This document shows positions 33,781-45,032 of a DNA stretch of 64,000 bases, in pieces. The notes beneath the pieces are model-generated. The model saw nothing but the letters and a program-made list of their open reading frames with translations, made no database searches and had not been told where the DNA came from. The position numbers and the translations under genes are program-made. This stretch comes from Limnanthes douglasii subsp. nivea (lineage: Eukaryota > Streptophyta > Magnoliopsida > Brassicales > Limnanthaceae). Positions within the stretch are counted from its first letter, which is position 1. Each line of letters opens with the position of its first letter. The DNA lies in NCBI GenBank assembly GCA_036936605.1, contig JAUPFV010000002.1:251059305-251123304 (forward strand), given 5' to 3'.

Positions 33781-35267
33781 CTTGAAAATAAAATAAAATA
33801 ATTGTATATACATTTTAAGGTAATCTACCAATAATCACCTGTCAAACTTATTTACCAGTAACCATCCAAGATTTGATAAAGTACATATAATCACATGGTG
33901 ATAAATGAGCATTCACAAATAACCACACATAGTCTAGAAAATAACACTAACCATTTTCCTCTATTCTCTTTTAAAAAAAACATATCTTTCAAATTATAAA
34001 TCCAAAAATAACATTAGTTTTATTTTTTTAAGACAAACAAAATTAGATCCATAAAATATATTTTAAAAATTGGGGTTATGTTCTAGGTGCAAATATATAT
34101 ATAATTAGGGTACAAAATTAGTCTAAAAAAGAAACTATGTTACAGTTAAGAATTTTCATATGGGTATGAAACCGAATAACCAAAATAACGGATTTGGTTC
34201 GGTTTCGGTTTCTTATAAGTACATGTACGGTTCTTTATCTTAAGTATCTACGGTTCTCGGTTCGGTTTGTTTCGGTTCTATTCAGATTCAGTTTCTTTTA
34301 AAAATTTGGTTCCTTTCAGGTTCAGTTCCAAACGATTCTTTCGGCTACAATGTAACCATTTGGTTAAAAATGGATCATTTAGGTCCTTTCAGATTCGGTT
34401 CAAACGGCCTTTATGGTTATAGAGTGACCATTTTGTTACAAAGTAACCATTTGGAACCGAACCTGAATGAATCCAAACCCCAATGTAACCAAAACATGCA
34501 TGTAACCAAATATTTTTTATTCTTTTCGGTTCTTAGATTAAATACCCATACTGAACCAAACCGAACCAAGAAGAACCAAACTAAACTAAACCGAATTTTA
34601 ATCAGTTCCGAAATGGGTACTAGTTTTGAATAACCGAAAGATTTGAGAACCAAAAGACCGAACCAAACCGAAAAACTGAATGCCCATACCTAGTTCAAGT
34701 TATGGAATTATGTGTAATTTGGTTTCGAAAAAACATTTGTGTTCCACATACAAAATTATGTGTAATTTGGTTGTGGAAAAACAATTGTTGTTTAGTTACA
34801 GAAATACATGCAAGTGTTTTGCGAAAATAAGATTTTGGTTGCTAAATAAGTATGACTGTGTTAAAAAACTAAAAAAAAAATTCTTTTATGAAAATAAATA
34901 TCAATGGGGTGTGAAATAACTAACTTTTTTATAGTAGCAAAAATATGTACATTTTTTATGTTGAAAAAACTTTTTTTTAAAATAGAATATGTATCATGTG
35001 CAACAATACGTGTAATTCGAGTACAAAATTAGTCTAGAAAAAAACAAATGTATTCTAGTTACGTAATTTGGTTGCAAAAAATATGGAAAATATGGAAAAG
35101 AAATAATTCTCCAAAAATATCAATTACGGATTTTATATATAAAAGTACGAATAATTCTTCATATCAATAATGGATTTTATATATAAGAGTATCCAAGGTA
35201 TAATGTCTCTTAATTACATTGGTTTCTCATTATATGGTTTCACATGTATCATATGCTTAGTTTCACA
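33780..35267. mobile_element. Left part of a second CATCTATCA-family relic
   Basis: Ends in CATCTATCAT copies (35225-35275) that resume right of the hAT insertion at 45033. A segment at 33980-34070 (ATATCTTTC...TTTTTTTAAGACAAACAAAA) recurs at 45215-45310 as ATCTTTC...TTTTTTTAAGACGAACAAAA. Left limit unknown. No coding parts survive. Confidence 0.45.
34155..34692. repeat. TTCGGTT / AACCGAA-rich MITE-like block
   Basis: Starts GGGTATGAAACCGAATAACC and ends AAAAACTGAATGCCCATACC, weakly inverted termini, with many TTCGGTT words on the left and AACCGAA words on the right. This organisation is typical of short non-autonomous hAT-like elements. No target duplication was seen. Confidence 0.5.
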
Positions 35268-35589
35268 TCTATCATAAGTGGCAGACGTACATAAGGGTCC
35301 GGAGGGGCACTGGCCCCCGTTTACCATAAAATATAAGTTAATTTATATAATTTAATTCAGAATCATAGGTATTTTTAAAGAAAATTTAAATTTAAAAATG
35401 TGAAATAATGATTATTTTAATGCAAATTTTAATGTAAAGAGACAAACTAATTACTATATTTATAGAAAATTCTCAATTAAAATACGTTATGACTATTTTT
35501 ATTGAAAATTTTAAATAAAATTTTACATAATAGCAGTGTTTAAGGTAAATTTTACGTTAAAATATTTAAAAATCGGAATATGTAGTCTG

Positions 35590-35638
35590 CCCATCGGATT
35601 AACACAGGATTCAACAGCTATAATATCCGACCTCATCA
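35590..35638 (-). repeat. Truncated 3' LTR of the second gypsy element
   Basis: CCATCGGATTAACACAGGAT and CAACAGCTATAATATCCGAC with CCTCATCA repeat the last 49 bp of the + strand LTR copy at 44823-44871 with a few changes. The remaining ~300 bp of LTR are missing; hAT DNA follows directly. Confidence 0.85.
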
Positions 35639-35969
35639 GTAGCCCCTTTAGGTTTTGCAAAAAATATTTGGAAGAGCTAACACTTAAAAATCGATACTAA
35701 CACTTTCCGATCTGGTGTTGCATCCGAACTGCAGACTTTCAAGAATCACTTTGTTCAAAATTTGGGGGGACTGATTTTTCAGTTCATTCTAAGAGTCTTT
35801 TTCCAATCGTGGGACACGTGTCAGGCTCTGGTTTGACCTCTCAGCCATTTTCCTCCTAAATCCTCGTACCTACTATGCTAGAAAGTTATCCTAGGATTTA
35901 ACTCCCATACTTTGCAGCCTTTAATTATTACTTAGATTGTTTTACCTTCTCCTAGGGAATTCATATTTT

Positions 35970-35985
35970 TCACTACTATATATAA
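35970..35985 (+). promoter_or_regulatory. TATA box of the antisense gene in the gypsy element
   Basis: CTATATATAAATC lies on the + strand, opposite to retrotransposon transcription, some 420 bp before the first ATG of the antisense coding region. A CACGTGTC (G-box-like) word is at 35814-35821. Confidence 0.45.
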
Positions 35986-36389
35986 ATCTTCTTCAATGTT
36001 TCATTGTCTTCAAAACTTACAAGAATTTCTAGTGAGAGAAAGCTTAGTACATCTTCAAATTTGTGTTCAAGGCATATATGTTCACAGCCAGAAACGCTCT
36101 AGTAAAATGAGGTTGGTTAAACTTGTCCGAGTTAGAGAGAGCGAGAAAAGTTGCAAGAGACGAATGCATTACTGTTTGCCTTCCTGTTTCTCATGGTGAA
36201 GGAAACAATCAATCACAAGCGAATATAGACCAGGGTTCATCGTCGTAAAAAACACCCAAGGTCAGAAAACTACCCTTTGTTTCAAGCCTTTCTCCTCTTC
36301 CATCAGGGTACTCTGTCCAAGAGTCCCAAAACCCTCTCCCTAAAGAGAAAGCTGTTTCCACTATTATAAAACCCTCGCCTTTTATTGCA

Positions 36390-38845
36390 ATGGGTTCAGA
36401 TACAGAGAAGTACCCAGAGAAATTAACCCCACGCTGAGTCACCCGTCAATCTAAATCGAAATCTACTCATACCTCTTTAAAACCTTCCACTTCGGAGGCA
36501 GTAAAATCTGTGCCAAAAACCAAATCTTCCGGACACCAGCCCCTGGCAGAAGCCAAACCATCCGAACAGCCTTCCACTGTAATAGAAGAAAACATGGAGG
36601 ATAGCCTAGATGAAGCCCCTTTTGAGGCGTCCTAAAAAACGGAGGACACAACTGCAGATCAGAAGGGCAAGACTAAACTAGGTCTGACTCATCCACACGT
36701 GCTTCCGGAGAGTCTGGAAGGGAGAGTGGGGCCAAACTTCAAGAAGGTTAGTGTAAAGTACTTGCTGTCTCTTCAAAATATAGCCTACGTATACACCCAT
36801 AATGCTGAATTAGATCGTATTTGCACGAAGTGGGGAATCCCAGAGTCTGTCAATGTGAGAATCCCAATCACCCCATAAACTTTGATGGACTGTAAACCTA
36901 ATGAGCTAGTGGTCAATACAGAGGTGTTGAACTGGGGACTCCGGTTTCCTTTGGACCCAGAGATAGTAAGGTTTTTCCACTTGACCAAGCTGTGTCCAAG
37001 TCAGCTGAGCCCGAACGCTTGGTATACGCTACTGGCTGACATCATGGCATCCAGGCTATCTAAAAATCCATTGCCAATGGAACAATTTGTTGATGTAGAG
37101 AATTTGTGCAAGACTCATCACATCCCTTTCTACCATTACAACATGGGGAATAGCTACAAGGTAGTCAACGATCTCTTGGAGTCAGAAAAGCCGTGGAGGA
37201 CGCAGTTCTTGTTCATTAGCGGGGCATGGGGGAATGAGAGGAAGATCAAGGTTGATTCTAACCCAAGACAGCTGACCAATCACTGGAAAATTATCAATGA
37301 GTTTTATTTTTGTTCTCCTCAATCTTTCAAATATTAAGTAACTACTCCAAATTGATTTACATCTCTCCTTAGTGTTTTCGAATGAGTTTTCAAACTATGT
37401 ACAGGCAGACAAGGATACATGTGCCAAACTGAATGCTTGGGCCTTAGAGATATGAGACAACACTTTCCACAACTGTTTCACATTGATGAACTTTGTGAGG
37501 TCTCATTTGTGGAGCACCACTGGAAGAAGAGACCTCTCCTGGGAAAACCTGACCACCCCTCCTCCTGCAGACTTCAGCCTGAAGAGGACAGAGGCTAAAG
37601 ATGCTAAACTTTACATGTCTTCTTGGGCCAAACCCCTAGTCATCTGAACAAGATGAAGAATGAGAGAAAGAAGAAAACCACAACATACCCACCTCAAACA
37701 ACCACTGAAGGGACCGGTTCAGAGAACTAATGAGGAATTAATGCAACTCTACTGGAAGTAGTAGAAGTTACTGTTAAGGAGGCTGATGGGTCGGACAACC
37801 CACCAAAGAATTCGCAGAAGGACAAATAGCTCAAGGCAAACATTGATGAAAAAGATGCAAAAAAGAAAAAAGTTACTCTGGGATCAGAGGTAATCCTGCA
37901 CCCTTCTAATGTCCCTCCTCCAGATCCTGTCGATCCTACCTTACAAGAGGAAATCCCAACCAGTTTTATTTCGAACAGGCCACTGGTGTTGGAGAGGTAA
38001 ACCTTGATGCCTTTCAAAATATTAACCTGTATTTTAATGACTTGGAGAAATATGACTTCGCGGAGCCTTATCGGCCTTCCAGTCCATCCAATGTTGTTAC
38101 CTAAAATAGGGGTACTTATATGATATCAAGTGAGCGAGATACCCTAAGTCACTCCTTTCTGGGTTACATCTGTCCAATAGTTGATCTGGAGAGGCAAGTA
38201 AGGGATCAAATAGCTACTATCAACTCCCTGACTACAAAGAAACAGAGCTTGACAACCGGTTTATTTTCCGCTCAGCAAAGCATAGAAGCATTGAAGAAAG
38301 AGAAAAAGGATTTAGCAGCCAAGCTGATTAAGTCAGAAGAGGCCAGCAAAGACCTCCAAACCAAGATCTCCGGACTGGAGACTTCTTCTTCCAATAAGAT
38401 CAAAACTTTGAAAAGGAAACTGACAGCTAAGGACAACACTATCGAGACTTTATCTAATGAAAAAGTCAAATTGGAGAAAACTGTCCAAGTGAAAACCGAA
38501 GAGATTACTGCCTTAGAATGCAAACAAGCTCAAGAAATAACTGCCGGGATGGAGAAGTATGCCAGTGGAATAGTGGATTCCCTAGAGAAAAGGGATGATA
38601 GAATTAAGTTTGATATGGTCTTACCGTTCCATGAGACCTTTCCTAAGAGGACTGTTGGTCCTTTGTGGAAATTCGTGGACTATGAAGACCTTCCTTTCCA
38701 TAATATGGCTGATGGTGACAAACAGAACTACTCCAACGGGGTAGATTCCAAAGACGATGAAGAAGTTGGTGAGAGTTTAAGTGCTGAACTCAAAAGTCCC
38801 AAAAAAGATGGTGATGAAGAGAAAACCGAAGGGAACAAGCCATAA
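36390..38845 (+). pseudogene. Antisense ORF of the Tat-type gypsy element (putative gypsy-type transposon domain plus coiled coil)
   Basis: 36390-37337 is one frame with stops near 36436, 36633 and 36877. It has a Lys/Pro/Ser-rich start (MGSDTEKYPEKL), then a globular part (MDCKPNELVVNTEVLNWGLR, FPLDPEIVRFFHLTKLCPSQ, LSPNAWYTLLADIMASRL, AWGNERKIKVDSNP) like the Transposase_28 family. After a broken stretch, 38120-38845 in another frame is a long coiled coil (heptads in LTAKDNTIETLSNEKVKLEK) with an acidic tail. Such reverse-strand genes are described between integrase and 3' LTR in Tat-lineage elements; function unknown. This copy is decayed. Confidence 0.7.
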
Positions 38846-39305
38846 GGTTGTATTGTGTACTTGTTTTTGTTAAAAAAACCAAAGTCTTTTGATGGCCAAG
38901 ACATCTTGCAAATCGTAGATCAGATTAGTCCAATCAGATTTTAATATCATATTTTCTTTTGTTTAAATTCTGTTTAATTCTTTATAGCCAATGTTTAGAT
39001 AGCCTTCAATATTTCATATGTGTTGAACAAAAGTATTAAACATCTTCAACCACATGTGTTTAATAAATGTGATCAAGTGTTCAATATATCCGATCAACTC
39101 AAATACATTTGAGAGCTGGGGTGTTTAATAAGTGTTTAATATCCGACCTGAAACAAAATTGCACCAGACTTTTGAAGAATGAATAATATATTACTGAAAA
39201 ACCCGAACACCTCATTAAAACCTCCCTGCGCCACCAGGGTAGGAAACAGTATGCCCCATAATATTTACATTAATACGTAAAAAGTAAAAAATTTACAAAA
39301 GAGAT

Positions 39306-40144
39306 CTATTCTAAGTATAACCTGAGATGTTCAACGTTACATGGGTGTCTTAGTGCTCTCCCTTCTTTATTTTGGAGCTTGTATGTTCCTGGTTTAACCT
39401 TCCCACAGACCACATAAGGGCCATCCCAGTTTAGAGCCAGCTTACCAAACTGTTTTTCCTTGGTGTGTAAAAATATGTTTCCTAAAACTTTGTCCCCTAT
39501 TTGAAAATTCATTATTTTAACTTTGGAAGCAAATCTGCTCCTCATCAAGCCTTGGTAATGCGCTATTCTCAGATTTACTTTAACTATTCTTTCTGCAATC
39601 AAATCCAACTAATTCCTGACTGTTATATCATTACCCTGTTTGGAATTGTTTTGGACACTGTGAGATGGTAAAGTAGCTTCTATGGGAGTAATTTCATCTA
39701 TACCATACACGAGAGCAAAAGGAGATTCTTGTGTAGCAGCCCGAGGTGTAGTTCGGTAGACCCATAATACTTCTTGTAAATAACTTGGCCACTTTCCTGC
39801 AGCTCTTTCCAAATTTTTCTTCAATCCGGATAAGATTGTCCTATTCGCTTCCTCAACCTGGCCATTTGCTTGAGGGTGAAAAAGAGAAGAAAAAAATGTT
39901 GAATTCCTCTAGAGGTGCAAAACGCTTCCATGAATTTATTATCAAACTGTGGCACATTGTCTGTAGTAATCTTGCGGGGAACCCTAAATCCGCGACATAT
40001 GTTAGATAAAATAAATTTAATGACTGTCTTTGAAGTGTTACCAGCCAAATGAGCTGCCTCTATCCATTTACAGAAATAATCAATAGAAACTATAATGGTT
40101 CTACATCCACCGGATGCCATAGGTAGAAGCCCAACTAGATCCAT
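39306..40144 (-). pseudogene. Integrase core and C-terminal part of the second gypsy element
   Basis: 40144-39821: MDLVGLLPMASGGCRTIIVS, IDYFCKWIEA, TTDNVPQFDNKFMEAFC (second Asp; the usual GTQF is changed to VPQF). After a frameshift 39824-39609: LERAAGKWPSYLQEVLWVYR, TTPRAATQESPFALVYG. 39608-39306: GDKVL, KLALNWDGPYVV and LRHPCNVEHLRLYL, the C-terminal chromatin/DNA-contact part. The HHCC zinc finger region is upstream at about 40200-40330 and degraded. Confidence 0.85.
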
Positions 40145-40549
40145 ACTCTATCTGTCAAAGGGTATTGGTTCAGATATGGATTCCATAAGAAGTGCTGGCA
40201 CATGAATTTCATTCCCATATTTTTGACAAAGATCACACTTTTTCACCATTTCTTTAGCATCTGCCATTATGGTTGGCTAGTAGTATCCCGCTAATAAATC
40301 TCTTCTGGTTAGAGCCCTATAGCCACAATGTGTAGAACCTTCTCCATCATATAGTTCAGATAACACAACTTGGGATTCTTCAAATTCAAAGCAACGTAGG
40401 ATAGGTCTGCTAAAATATTTCTTGTAAAGAACTTCTCTTTATATCAAGAAACCACGAGCCTTATACTTGATTTTCTTAGCCATTGCTTTATCTGGAGGCA
40501 ATATCCTATCGGAGATGAACCGGAGAAGATCATATCTCCAATCTTTAGG

Positions 40550-41098
40550 TTAAATAACAAGTATATTCATACTTTTGTCACTTTCTTTTTCTTGACCTGC
40601 CTGTATGGATGGGCACTCTTGCACAAGAATCCATGGGTAAGACTCATAATAAGCTATAATTTCCAAAGAGTCTGCCAAAGTATTTTCCGATCTAGGAATG
40701 TGTTCATAGCAGATATTTTTGAAGTTTGCGGCAACTTCTTTCAACATAAGAAAGTATTTGATAAATTGTTCTTTCTTTGTTTTAGATTGTCCTTGAACAT
40801 GGTGAATCAGCAACTGAGAATTAATCATTAACCAGACTCTCTTTGCCCCACATAGAAGAGCCTACTTAACACCAGTTATCGCTGCTTCATACTCAGATTC
40901 ATTGTTAGAAGCTCTGAATCCAAAACATACAGCAGGGTACATATTTTCACTATATGGAGAAGTTAAACAAATTCCAGCCCCACAACCCACAGTACTTGAT
41001 CCACCATCTGTTCGAACTACCCATTCCTTATTAGACTGGTTTTCAGACTCATGTCCGGAAGATATATCATCATGAAATTCTACCAAGAAGTCAACCAC
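40550..41098 (-). pseudogene. RNase H domain of the second gypsy element
   Basis: 41098-40862 has WVVRTDGGSSTVGCGAGICL with the first catalytic Asp, and ASNNESEYEAAITGVK with the catalytic Glu. 40828-40550 (INSQLLIHHVQG, EHIPRSENTLADSL) continues in the same frame with the second and third carboxylates in weakened form. A stop lies between the two. Confidence 0.8.
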
Positions 41099-41190
41099 TG
41101 ATTGAGCTTTAATTTTTGCTCGGGGAAAAAATCAATATCATAATCACCCAACTCTACTGACCACTTGGTCATTCTACTTAACACATCAAC

Positions 41191-42276
41191 TTACTGCAGA
41201 ACACCTTTCAAGGGGAAAGATGTTCGAACAACAATGGAATGAGGTTGGAAGTATGGTCTCATCTTTCTTACTGCAATTACTAGGGCCAATGCCAATTTTT
41301 CCAACTTCAAATATCTTGTTTCAGCATCCAACAGACTTTTATTGATGTAATACACCAGACGAGGGTAATTGTCCATTTCTCTTACTAGCACAACACTTAT
41401 TGCATATTTTGATACCGCTAGATATACATAGAGATTTCCCCCCCAAACAGGTTTGAAAAGAGTTTTAGATGAAGACAAATTATTTTTAATTTCAATAAAA
41501 GTATGGTCACAATGTGGAGACCAATTAAAGTCTTTAGTCTTTCTCAACACTTGGAAGAATAGAGCGCACGTGTTTGATGACCTTGAAATAAACCCATTCA
41601 ACACAGCCAATCGTCCTGTTAGTTTTTTAACTTCTTTAATATTCCAATGAGGGTCCATCGTTAGCAAGGCATTAAGTTGATCCAGATCAGGCAGAATTTC
41701 TTTCTCACTTATTATGTAGCCCAAGAACTTTCTAGATCAGACCCTCAATACACACTTTTCTGGGTTCAATTTTAAATTCACAGCCTCTAAGTTAGAGAAT
41801 ATTTCTTGAAGGTCAGATATATGTGCATCTTCTTCCAAGCTTTTAACCATCATATCATCTATGTAAACCTTAATATTTCTACCAATCTAATTAGCAAAAT
41901 CTTTATTCACTAACCTCTGATAAGAGGATCCAACATTTTTCAATCTGAACGACATCACCTTATAATGAAGACTTTTGTCTATGATGAAAGTAATGTGATC
42001 TTGATCCTTCAGATCTACTTGTATCTGGTTGTATCCTAAAAAAGCATCCATGAAAGATAATAAATTGTTTCGAGAGGTAGAATTCACCAACTGATCTATC
42101 CGAGGAACATGATAAAGATCTTTGGGGCTTTCCCTATTGAGGTTAGTGAAATCAATACACATGTGCCACTTGCCATTCTTTTTCTTAACCAGAACAGGGT
42201 TGGCAGTCCACAAAGGGTATTGCGATTCTTTAATGTGACCCATCTTAGTTAAACGATCAACTTCTTGAACAATCAC
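41191..42276 (-). pseudogene. Reverse transcriptase of the second gypsy element
   Basis: 42276-41887 carries HIKESQYPLWTANPVLVKKK, IDFTNLNRESPKDLYHVPRI and LLSFMDAFLGYNQI, the fingers and first catalytic Asp. The catalytic YIDD box is read at 41854-41865, in the gap between open stretches. 41724-41191 holds MGYIISEKEI (normally LG(F/Y)), DP.WNIKEVKKLTGRLA and the connection to RNase H (ALALVIAVRKMRPYFQPHSI). Stops at 41884-41889 and 41727 interrupt it. Confidence 0.85.
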
Positions 42277-42931
42277 AACTGATTTTTCCTTAGATATAGA
42301 CCTTATCTTCTGTATAACTGGCGCAATATCACTTCAGATTGACAAGTTATGGAAAATAATAGCAGCTGGCACTCCAGTGACATCACTATTATACCACGCA
42401 AAAACATGTTGATTATTCATAAAAAAGGATAATAACCGGTGTTTTAAATTTGGTGTCAGCTTGGAACCCAATTTAACATTTTTACCCTCTGCGAGGGAGT
42501 GGGTTCCAACCTCCTCAATAGGTATTATAACACTGGGAGCCTCCTGGGATCATCAACTTCATTTTCATCAGCAGAAGGCTCTAGTAGTTGTTAATCTCTG
42601 TTAACTCTGTCTGCCTTTAAAGTCTTAGGGTTATCTTCTAGTTTCTCCAGACAACACCTACTTATCCCTAGACAACATACTTCAAATATTGTGGACCGTA
42701 GAGGCCACAACATGCATTCTAGAGAGCTAAGACCTCCAAAATATTGCATTGTAAGATGTTGGGCAATCCACCCTAACAAACAACACTCTTACCATTTTTT
42801 CAAAGGTCCTTTGCCCAAAAGCACTTCCTCTTCGAACTCCCCAATCACATCCGTAGAACTACCAGTGAAGCCTACAATGGTTCTGTTCGAATGTTTTATA
42901 ACCGAAGGGTTTCTCATCTGCTTGTAGGAAC

Positions 42932-43324
42932 TTAAAACAGGATGTTTGCCGAACTGCCTGTATATATCAGAATCCGGCGTATATCGTTTCCTTCTATTGA
43001 TGCTTCTATTACCACCGCATCTTCATGAAGCCCTGCAATGTCTCTCAGCTCATCTTTATCGAAAACTATAAAGGGAAATGAGGATTGATACTGGTGGGTG
43101 GACATCCCACCATCCAACTAGGTGGCCAAATTGTGAACATGCCTCTTCCTTGATAAAGTAGAAGGCACAATTATATGATCCCCTCTGAAAATGGTTAATG
43201 ACTCAAAGAAGTTAATCAGACCGGAGACTATTCTGGTTTTGTCTGTTATCAACCCTACCCGATTTCTACTCGGATCTGGATCAAGATACTCAAAGTCTAT
43301 ATCAAACCTTCCAGTAATTACCAT
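42932..43324 (-). pseudogene. Aspartic protease region of the second gypsy element
   Basis: 43117-42932 ends in IRRILIYTGSSANILF, where the usual DTGSS active-site Asp is replaced by Tyr. 43324-43118 is the typical upstream segment (FDIDFEYLDPDPSRNRVGLI...FFESLTIF), parallel to the same segment in the left element. Both blocks share one frame, with a stop between them. Confidence 0.8.
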
Positions 43325-43500
43325 TGCACCCTCTTGTATCGATGTCTCAGGATTGTTCGAAGGACCAGTTCATGGAGTATTAACTTGTGCATTATTCGGT
43401 CTGCTTCCCTTTCGCTTTTTGACGTAGACCTCCAACTTGCCCCTTTCAATGGGGTTTTGGACCTCATGCTTCAAGGCTATACAATCATGAGCATCATGGC

Positions 43501-44238
43501 CTATGTCATTGTGGTATTAACAGAAACGATTGCTCCGGTTTTCTCTGAGGGACTGCAATGTTGTTGGCTTTCTAAAATACACCTCATTCTTAGTCTTGTC
43601 AAATATTGTAGCCACACTCTCCCCCAATTCAGCAAACCACTCAGGTTGAACCCAGGTCCCCCTCTTATTTCTGACATGTTGACTCTGAGTTTGGTTAGAT
43701 TGATTATTCTTTTTATGAAAGTTTGGGAGAATACCCTACACAATAACTTATCATCGTCATCGAAATTCATCATGAAGTTCTTAAACTGCTCCAAATGGTT
43801 GTCTGGGTCTTGACTCCGATCGTATTTCTCCATCTTGGAGCTATCAAAACTCTTAGGATGATGTCCGGAGAGGATTTTTGCAGACATAGGAGATTACCTC
43901 CAATTTTTACTACGGCTAAAAACTATGTCTTCATTGGGGGTTGCAAAAATACCTGGTTCGGAATGAAAAACAAATAGAGCAATCAGCAACTGAGCAATAT
44001 GCTGATTGGCTGACCCCTTCCCCTTGCCATGGTGCTTCTTAAGCCTGTCATGCCTATCCCTTTTTCTTGAATGTTTTTTAGTCAGCCTCATTTTCGTTTT
44101 TGACCTTCCTTCATCACTGTTTGAAGATACTAATTCTTCAAGCTCTGCCTCATTTGATGAGCTGTTGGAAGACTCAAATGAATAACTCTCAACAGTTTTA
44201 GATCGGTGTGTCTTCTTGGAACTGAGATGGGTTTTCAA
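43501..44238 (-). pseudogene. gag of the second gypsy element
   Basis: 44238-43894 encodes a Ser/Glu- and Lys/Arg-rich region (NSSSNEAELEELVSSNSDEG, KKHSRKRDRHDRLKKHHGKG). 43887-43501 contains the gag core SFDSSKMEKYDRSQDPDNHL, with EQFKNFMMNFDDDDKLLCRVF. After SQTF about 90 residues present in related gags are missing and the frame jumps to the pre-knuckle region, so an internal deletion is likely. A CCHC knuckle remnant (YHNDIGHDAHDC) lies at 43450-43505 with its first Cys next to a stop. Confidence 0.8.
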
Positions 44239-44514
44239 AGACTGCTCGTTTTCTCTAGGATTGTTAGTGTGGTGAAGTATTGACGCACCAGATTTTTCCT
44301 TAACTCATTTTTCTGCTTGTTTTATTGCTCTCAGTGCCTCTATCTCATCTCTCAACTGGTTGCACTCCTTGATAGTATACTCATTGTTTTCCCTTGCAAC
44401 TTCCACATCAGGAGGTGGAACATTCTGCTCATTCGGATTCATCCGAACTACTCTTTTGCTGGTTTTGAATTGTGAAATTCAGGCACCATCGTGCTCCCAC
44501 TGTGGTTGCCAATT

Positions 44515-44871
44515 TGATGTGGTTAATTTCTGTTTGAGGGTAATTTTGTAAAGTATTTTTAGAATTTAATGTTAAAAGTAAAGAGTAGTGAGATAATTAA
44601 GTTGTGTACTAGTAATAAATTTTGATTCCCCTTATTAATGAAAGTGGTTGGAGTATTTATACTTAATTAATGACCCATGGGCCTACTAGGTCGGTTGTGA
44701 AGTCGAGTCAAGTTTAAGAACCCATTAGTAATTTGGTGTGAAGTGACCAGCATCTAGCTTAGTCATAGTCCACTAGGTTAGTTTTGTCCGGTTTCACCTG
44801 ATAATGTTTTTGGTCCGAACTTCCCATCGGATTAACACATGATTCAACAGCTAAAATATCCGACCTCATCA
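44515..44871 (-). repeat. 5' LTR of the second gypsy element, 357 bp
   Basis: Begins TGATGAGGTCGGATATT on the - strand and ends ACCACATCA just before TTGGCAACCACAGTGGGAGC, the presumed primer-binding site. The TG...CA ends are intact. Confidence 0.8.
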
Positions 44872-45032
44872 AAAAAATACCTTAAAGTAGTTGTATATAA
44901 TTAGAGAAACATTTTTTTAAAACCATAATTTTAAAATGATAATTAAACCATTTTACAAAGAAAGAATCGCGTGTAATGAATTTTATAAAATTTTGTTTAG
45001 CCCCCTTATATTGATTTCTGGATCCGCCACTG

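Larger units (their letters stand above)
35590..44871 (-). mobile_element. Tat/Retand-like Ty3/gypsy retrotransposon with antisense gene and truncated 3' LTR
   Basis: On the - strand: 5' LTR 44871-44515, gag, protease, RT, RNase H, integrase, a long non-coding and antisense-coding region, then only the first about 49 bp of the 3' LTR (35638-35590). gag is in one frame and pro, RT, RH/int fall in others, so indels have disrupted the polyprotein. A purine tract CTAAAGGGGCTAC precedes the 3' LTR. The extra antisense ORF between integrase and 3' LTR is a known feature of the Tat lineage. Confidence 0.85.
35276..45032. mobile_element. hAT-like non-autonomous element, copy 1, split by a gypsy retrotransposon
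   Basis: Left end AAGTGGCAGACGTACATAAG, right end inverted CAGTGGCGGATCCAGAAATC; the first ten bases match at eight. Flanks TCTATCAT (35268-35275 and 45033-45040) are an exact 8-bp duplication. Removing the element restores CACATCTATCATTGTTGGCA, a normal unit of the surrounding repeat, which confirms the boundaries. Own sequence is 35276-35589 (with GGGTCCGGAGGGGCACTGGC) and 44872-45032. No transposase. Confidence 0.85.

Noticed and set aside
34370..34653. Open frames in the TTCGGTT block on both strands
   Set aside because: Translations are tandem low-complexity (TEPNRTKKNQTKLN and similar) produced by the AACCGAA repeat.
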